In this document: piece by piece, positions 60,261 through 64,000 of the stretch | Layout of the letters: each line of letters opens with the position of its first letter | How positions within the stretch are numbered: the first letter of the stretch is position 1 | Assembly (NCBI GenBank): GCA_046153945.1 | Contig: JBJXFF010000151.1 | Span: 18,988 to 82,987, forward strand | DNA: 64,000 nucleotides | Reading direction: 5' to 3' | DNA from: SXOA01 sp046153945 | GTDB taxonomy: Bacteria > Planctomycetota > Planctomycetia > Pirellulales > Pirellulaceae | The notes under the pieces: generated by a model | Told to the model about the DNA's origin: nothing | What the model saw: only the letters and a program-made list of their open reading frames with translations | The model's database searches: none | Made by a program: the position numbers and the translations under genes

Positions 60261-61791
60261 ATTTCTTCGCTTTAACCTCCGCGGGATTGATAAATTCAGT
60301 GCCGTCGAAGGTCAAAGTGACCGGGCTGCTTTCCAGGTTTGTCCCAATATGGACCGGCCGTTTCCACAATTGATACAGGTTGGTGAGCGTGTCCTTGGCG
60401 TACTTCAGCTCCAGTTCCACGCCGCTGAAGCGGTGCTCCAGGTACAGTTCCCCCCGGTTCTTATAGTTGCCATCCTTCACGTAAATCATCGGCCGTCCGA
60501 CGTTCGTCAGATTGAACAGAAGCCGTTTTTTTACCTCTTCAAACTGGCGGCTTTCGATTTCGTAGTAGCCGCTGTCGGTGTTGTAGCCGAAGGAAAAGAG
60601 CTTGTGCTCGCGGCAGAAGTCGAGGGTCAGGAACTCGTCGATGAAGGTGAGGTCGTTATGGACCTTGCGGACCTCAAAGATTTTCTGCCGTCCCAGGCCG
60701 GTCTTTTTGTCCCAGTTTTTCTTGGCGAGGTGGTCGTCGCACTGCTCATATTCCTCGCCGTAGGCCCCGCGGTTCCAGCGGTCCTCGATGTCGCGGTACA
60801 GTTCCAGCCCCAGCTTGTACGGGTTCAGCCGCGTCCGTGAGCCGGCGAGCGTGCCGGAGCAGTGGTCCGCGTAGCAGATCAGGTCTTTTTCGATCATGGC
60901 GTGCTTGGTCATGATCGTGGAGTGCCAGTAGGTGGCCCAACCTTCGTTCATGATCTTTGTCTGAGCCTGCGGAGCGAAGTAATAAGCTTCGTCCCGGATG
61001 ATCGAGAGGATGTCTCGCTGCCAGGCCTTGAGGGGGGCGTTTTCCAGCACGAACAGCATCACGTCCTGCATCGGCTCGGAGGGGAAGTTCTCCTTCTTCT
61101 GCTGTTCCTTGGTTTTGCGGGCCACTTCGGCATCCATGGCGGCTTTGGGATTCACAAAGCTGTCCATGTAGCCCTTGGACTGGAAACGTGTGGCCTGCGG
61201 CGCGTCCTCTTCTTCCTCGGTCGCTTCCTGGAAGTGATATTTGGTCGAATCGTCGCGTCGTTTGATCCGCGTGGAATGGATATCGACCAGATCCTCAATG
61301 CAGAGGCAGTTGTCGATGAAGGTCTCGACCTCTTCGACGCCGAACCGGTCCATGTAGTCCCGGATCCGGTTGCCGTGGTTCGCCATCTCGTCAATCATTT
61401 TCCGATTGGTGTGGGCGAAGTAGGCGTTGTTCTTGAAAAAGTCACAGTGGCCGTAAACGTGGGCCATCACCAGCTTGTGGTCGGTGATGCCGTTGCTAGC
61501 CAGCAGGTAGGCGTAGCAGGGGTCGTTGTTAATCACAAGCTCGTAGATTTTTTGCAGCCCGTAGCTATACCCTTTCGTGAGTTGCTCGTACTCCATTCCG
61601 AACCGCCAGTGCGGATACCGAGTGGGAAACCCACCATAAGCCGCCACTGCATTGAGCTGGTCCCCATCGACCACCTCGAAGACGGTCGTGAAGAAATCCA
61701 GGCCGTAGGAGCGCGCATGGCCCTCCATCTGAGCCTGGATTTCTTCCATCTCAGGAGTGAGGGGCCGGAAGCGGTGGAGTAGAGCTGTCAT
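60259..61791 (-). CDS. spoVR: SpoVR family protein
   Basis: A 510-residue cytoplasmic protein of the SpoVR family (YcgB in enterobacteria), starting at ATG 61791 (MTALLHRFRPLTPEMEEIQA). Family segments include FEVVDGDQLNAVAAYGGFPT, PHWRFGMEYEQLTKGYSYGL, YELVINNDPCYAYLLASN, and NEGWATYWHSTIMTKHAM. In Bacillus it affects cortex formation; in Gram-negative bacteria it is a general stress protein whose gene is often found with prkA and yeaH. The same order is seen here (prkA, DUF444, spoVR). The biochemical function is unknown. Confidence 0.95.
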   Translation of the reverse strand: MTALLHRFRPLTPEMEEIQAQMEGHARSYGLDFFTTVFEVVDGDQLNAVAAYGGFPTRYPHWRFGMEYEQLTKGYSYGLQKIYELVINNDPCYAYLLASNGITDHKLVMAHVYGHCDFFKNNAYFAHTNRKMIDEMANHGNRIRDYMDRFGVEEVETFIDNCLCIEDLVDIHSTRIKRRDDSTKYHFQEATEEEEDAPQATRFQSKGYMDSFVNPKAAMDAEVARKTKEQQKKENFPSEPMQDVMLFVLENAPLKAWQRDILSIIRDEAYYFAPQAQTKIMNEGWATYWHSTIMTKHAMIEKDLICYADHCSGTLAGSRTRLNPYKLGLELYRDIEDRWNRGAYGEEYEQCDDHLAKKNWDKKTGLGRQKIFEVRKVHNDLTFIDEFLTLDFCREHKLFSFGYNTDSGYYEIESRQFEEVKKRLLFNLTNVGRPMIYVKDGNYKNRGELYLEHRFSGVELELKYAKDTLTNLYQLWKRPVHIGTNLESSPVTLTFDGTEFINPAEVKAKK

Positions 61792-61820
61792 GGCGGTGCG
61801 GCGAGAACTCTGAATGCCTA

Positions 61821-61884
61821 AATCCTAATGACTAATGTCTAATGAGGATTTTCTTAGTCATTAGACATTAGGGCTTAGTCATTT
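61821..61884. repeat. Period-7 palindrome between DUF444 and spoVR
   Basis: CTAATGTCTAATGA (61832-61845) pairs perfectly with TCATTAGACATTAG (61858-61871) around 12 bases, and the flanks carry further AATGACT/TTAGTCATT units. The core AATGACTAATGTCTAATG equals AATGACCAATGTCCAATG of 63014-63031 except for two C/T changes. Confidence 0.75.
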
Positions 61885-61890
61885 CTGCGG

Positions 61891-63000
61891 TCATTTTCCT
61901 TTCCCGAGAAAAGTCTTGATGGACTCATAAATCGCCTCTTTGTTCTCAATCTCGCTCGTCACCAGCACTTCGTGCTCGTCGCCAAAAGCTTCCTGGAGGA
62001 CGCGGAGGAATTCGCCGCTGCCGTAGGGGCTTTCGACCTGGCCGTAGCAGAAGAGATTGCACTTGGGGAGAATATGTTCGCGCAGGAGGGCGAGCGAAGT
62101 CTTGTTGTCTTCCCCCCAGTTGTCCCCGTCGGAGAACTGGAAGCAGTAAACATTCCACTCCGCCGGGTCATAGTGGTTCTTCAGCAAGTCGGCGCAGACT
62201 TTATACGCGGCACTGATGCGCGTACCGCCGCTTTCGCGGGTGTGGTAGAAGGTCTGTTCGTCCACTTCCTTGGCGGCGGCGTCGTGAATGATGTAGCGGC
62301 GCTCGATGCCGTCGTACTGGCTCCGGAGCCAGGTGTCGATCCAGAACGACTCAGTCCGGACGATTTCCTTCTGCTCGTCGGTCATGCTGCCGGAAACGTC
62401 CATCATGTAAAGGATGACAGCATTCGCGACTGGCTCGGGGACGCTTTCCCAGGAGCGATAGCGGCGGTCTTCCTTGATGGGAACAATCTTGGGGTCGGCC
62501 GGACGGTATGTCCCTTCGCTGACCTGCCGGCGGAGGGCCTCGACGTAAGTCCGGCGGAAGTGGCGGAGCGATTCCGGCCCAATCCGGCGGACGCTGGTGT
62601 ACCGGACTTTGTCCTGCGTGATGTTGGCTTTCCCTTTCGGCTCGATGCGGGGGAGTTCCAACTCATCGCCGAGGATCGCGGCCAGTTCATCGAGCGAGAT
62701 ATCGACCTCGAGCACATGCTGGCCGGGATCGCCGCCGGCCTTGCCCTGGCCTTCGCCCTCATCATCGCCCGCGGCTACCGGCTGGCCGGGTTCACCCTGC
62801 CCCTGGCCGACGCCACCGCGGCCGTTCTGGCCATAGCGGAAGTGCGGCACGTCGAGCTGCGGCAGCGGGATGGAAACGAGATCCTTACCCTTCCGGCCGA
62901 TCATCTCGCCGTGCGTCACATATTTCCGCAGGTTTTCTCGTATCTTCCCGCGAACGATTTGTTTGAACCGCGACGAGTCGCGGTCTATTTTCATTACCAT
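61891..63000 (-). CDS. DUF444 family protein (YeaH/YhbH-like, von Willebrand A-type)
   Basis: A 369-residue protein starting at ATG 63000 (MVMKIDRDSSRFKQIVRGKI), the family's usual opening. A Gly/Gln-rich linker (GQNGRGGVGQGQGEPGQ) follows IPLPQLDVPHFRYG. The second half is a VWA-like domain with the metal-site motif MMDVSGSM, then YIIHDAAAKEVDEQTFYHTR, GGTRISAAYKVC and FQFSDGDNWGED. In other bacteria YeaH is encoded with the PrkA kinase YeaG and works in the stress and nitrogen-starvation response. The longer frame upstream of 63000 consists of repeat sequence and is rejected. Confidence 0.95.
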   Translation of the reverse strand: MVMKIDRDSSRFKQIVRGKIRENLRKYVTHGEMIGRKGKDLVSIPLPQLDVPHFRYGQNGRGGVGQGQGEPGQPVAAGDDEGEGQGKAGGDPGQHVLEVDISLDELAAILGDELELPRIEPKGKANITQDKVRYTSVRRIGPESLRHFRRTYVEALRRQVSEGTYRPADPKIVPIKEDRRYRSWESVPEPVANAVILYMMDVSGSMTDEQKEIVRTESFWIDTWLRSQYDGIERRYIIHDAAAKEVDEQTFYHTRESGGTRISAAYKVCADLLKNHYDPAEWNVYCFQFSDGDNWGEDNKTSLALLREHILPKCNLFCYGQVESPYGSGEFLRVLQEAFGDEHEVLVTSEIENKEAIYESIKTFLGKGK

Positions 63001-63013
63001 GGCCGCTGCGCGG

Positions 63014-63076
63014 AATGACCAATGTCCAATGCCTGAATGACCAATGAAGCGGATGCCACATTGGTCATTGGTCATT
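63014..63076. repeat. Period-7 palindrome between prkA and DUF444
   Basis: AATGACCAATGTCCAATG (63014-63031) and AATGACCAATG (63036-63046) face CATTGGTCATTGGTCATT (63059-63076). The right arm contains the prkA stop codon. Same family as the element at 61821-61884. Confidence 0.75.
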
Positions 63077-64000
63077 TCCGCTTCACGTCTCCTCTCGCAA
63101 AAATACTAGCCACATAGTTCAGCACGTCCGTCGCGCTTTCGTCGTCGTAGCCGAAGTCGCGGATGAGGCGGCTCTTGACCACGTCGATTTTGGCCTGCGT
63201 GTCCTTGTCCACCACCTGGCTGACCAGGCTGGTGAGCTTGATCGTGTCCTTCTGGTCCTCGAATAGCTTGAGCTGCAAAGCCTTGTAGAGCCGTTCGTTG
63301 GACTTGTAGTCGAACGTCTTGCCGTCCATCATCAGGGCCGCGATGTAGTTCATGATCTCGCGGCGGAAGTCGTCCTTGCGGCTGTCCGGGATGTCGATTT
63401 TGTCCTCGATCGACCGCATCAGCCGTTCATCCGGCTCGTCGTACTGGCCGGTAAACTTGTTGCGGACCTTCTCCCTCTGGGTGTAGGCCTTGACGTTGTC
63501 AATGTAGTTGCCGCAAAGCCGCTTGAGGGCGTCTTCGTCGGCAGCGATGGCCCGCTGGACTTCGTTCTTCACGATATTCTCGTACTCTTCCTTCACTACC
63601 CCGAGCAGCTCGCGGTACTTTGCCCGCAGTTCTTCGTTGGTGATGAGCGAGTGGTGCTTGAGCCCTGCCTCCAACTCGTTCATGACCATGAACGGGTTGA
63701 TGCTCTTGGACTCCATGTGGGCGACCAAGGCATTGGAAATTTTGTCCTGCACATAGCGGGGGGAAATCCCGTGCATCCCTTCCGTAATCGCCTCGTCCCG
63801 AAGCTCCTTGATGTTCTCTTCGGTGAAGCCGGGCAGCGTTTTCCCGTTGTACAGCTTTAGCTTTTGCAGCAATGTGAGGCTGGCGTTGTTCGGCGGCTCC
63901 AGGCGGGTGAGGATGGCCCACATGGCGGCCATTTCAATGGTGTGCGGGGCGATGTGCTTTCCCTTTACCTTCCGCTGGTTGTAGTCCTTCTCATAGATTT
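63072..64000 (-). CDS. prkA: PrkA serine protein kinase, C-terminal part (5' end beyond the window)
   Basis: The frame is open to the window's right edge; about 309 residues of some 640-690 are visible. The sequence KGKHIAPHTIEMAAMWAILT and TRLEPPNNASLTLLQKLKLY, then GMHGISPRYVQDKISNALVA, match the C-terminal kinase part of PrkA/YeaG. The end reads DESATDVLNYVASIFARGDV plus KRK. PrkA is an AAA+-type protein with reported kinase activity that acts with YeaH/DUF444 in stress responses. The N-terminal AAA domain lies beyond base 64000. The gene heads the prkA, DUF444, spoVR operon. Confidence 0.95.
   Translation of the reverse strand, partial: IYEKDYNQRKVKGKHIAPHTIEMAAMWAILTRLEPPNNASLTLLQKLKLYNGKTLPGFTEENIKELRDEAITEGMHGISPRYVQDKISNALVAHMESKSINPFMVMNELEAGLKHHSLITNEELRAKYRELLGVVKEEYENIVKNEVQRAIAADEDALKRLCGNYIDNVKAYTQREKVRNKFTGQYDEPDERLMRSIEDKIDIPDSRKDDFRREIMNYIAALMMDGKTFDYKSNERLYKALQLKLFEDQKDTIKLTSLVSQVVDKDTQAKIDVVKSRLIRDFGYDDESATDVLNYVASIFARGDVKRK

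Noticed and set aside
1..64000. CRISPR arrays, tRNA and rRNA genes, prophage or transposase genes
   Set aside because: Looked for regular spaced repeats, T-loop motifs and integrase or transposase signatures; none were seen.

Overview
The window looks like chromosomal DNA of a planctomycete, probably of the Pirellula type. The reasons are a DUF1559 pseudopilin-like protein, a DUF1080 protein, a DUF6288/sialate O-acetylesterase fusion, a membrane-anchored serine/threonine kinase, many secreted proteins of unknown function and a moderately high GC content. This placement is inference. No rRNA, tRNA, CRISPR array, phage gene or transposase gene was seen. About 50 protein genes are supported. Two run off the window: aceE at the left edge and prkA at the right.

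Layout. 0-3.7 kb (minus): pyruvate dehydrogenase E1, a small membrane protein and an AhpD-like protein. 4.0-10.8 kb (plus): a tightly packed pseudopilin/GspF operon with three GspF-like proteins, three small pilin-like proteins and a DUF1559 protein. 10.9-11.6 kb (minus): two secreted cysteine-rich proteins ending at a hairpin terminator. 11.8-17.2 kb (plus): a DUF1080 protein and two proteins that together carry three sialate O-acetylesterase domains. 17.4-19.4 kb (minus): mocA-like, xdhC-like and ABM genes. 19.5-25.2 kb (plus): a subclass B3-type metallo-beta-lactamase, a DUF6817 protein and two large proteins of unknown function. 25.3-29.0 kb (minus): an ABC ATPase with a 932-residue lipoprotein. 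29.3-36.5 kb (plus): a PhyH dioxygenase, fructose-bisphosphatase, a hybrid histidine kinase and motAB. 36.5-37.3 kb: a repeat-rich gene-free stretch. 37.3-41.2 kb: two secreted unknowns and folC. 41.2-42.0 kb: a gene-free stretch with a consensus sigma-54 site and a strong hairpin. 42.1-47.7 kb (plus): an ABC exporter operon with an unknown protein and a BtuF-like protein. 48-50.3 kb: a TolC-like outer-membrane lipoprotein. 50.4-54.8 kb: a KamA-type lysine 2,3-aminomutase behind a structured leader, then an ATP-grasp ligase and an ATP-grasp-GNAT fusion. 54.9-58.0 kb: a sensor-kinase fusion and PPK2. 58.0-59.6 kb: a small protein, a broken HNH nuclease gene and a DUF559-type nuclease, bounded by a perfect 19-bp inverted repeat. 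59.6-64 kb (minus): an unknown protein and the spoVR, DUF444, prkA stress operon.

Two themes stand out. First, the kamA / ATP-grasp / ATP-grasp-GNAT neighbourhood has the parts for making an acetylated or peptide-linked beta-lysine product, which does not match a pathway I can name. Second, short palindromic repeats of several families lie on or within about 10 bases of stop codons (motA, folC, kamA, ppk2, the 158-residue gene, spoVR, prkA). In several of them the hairpin loop contains GGA or TCC, as would fit REP/REPIN-like elements.
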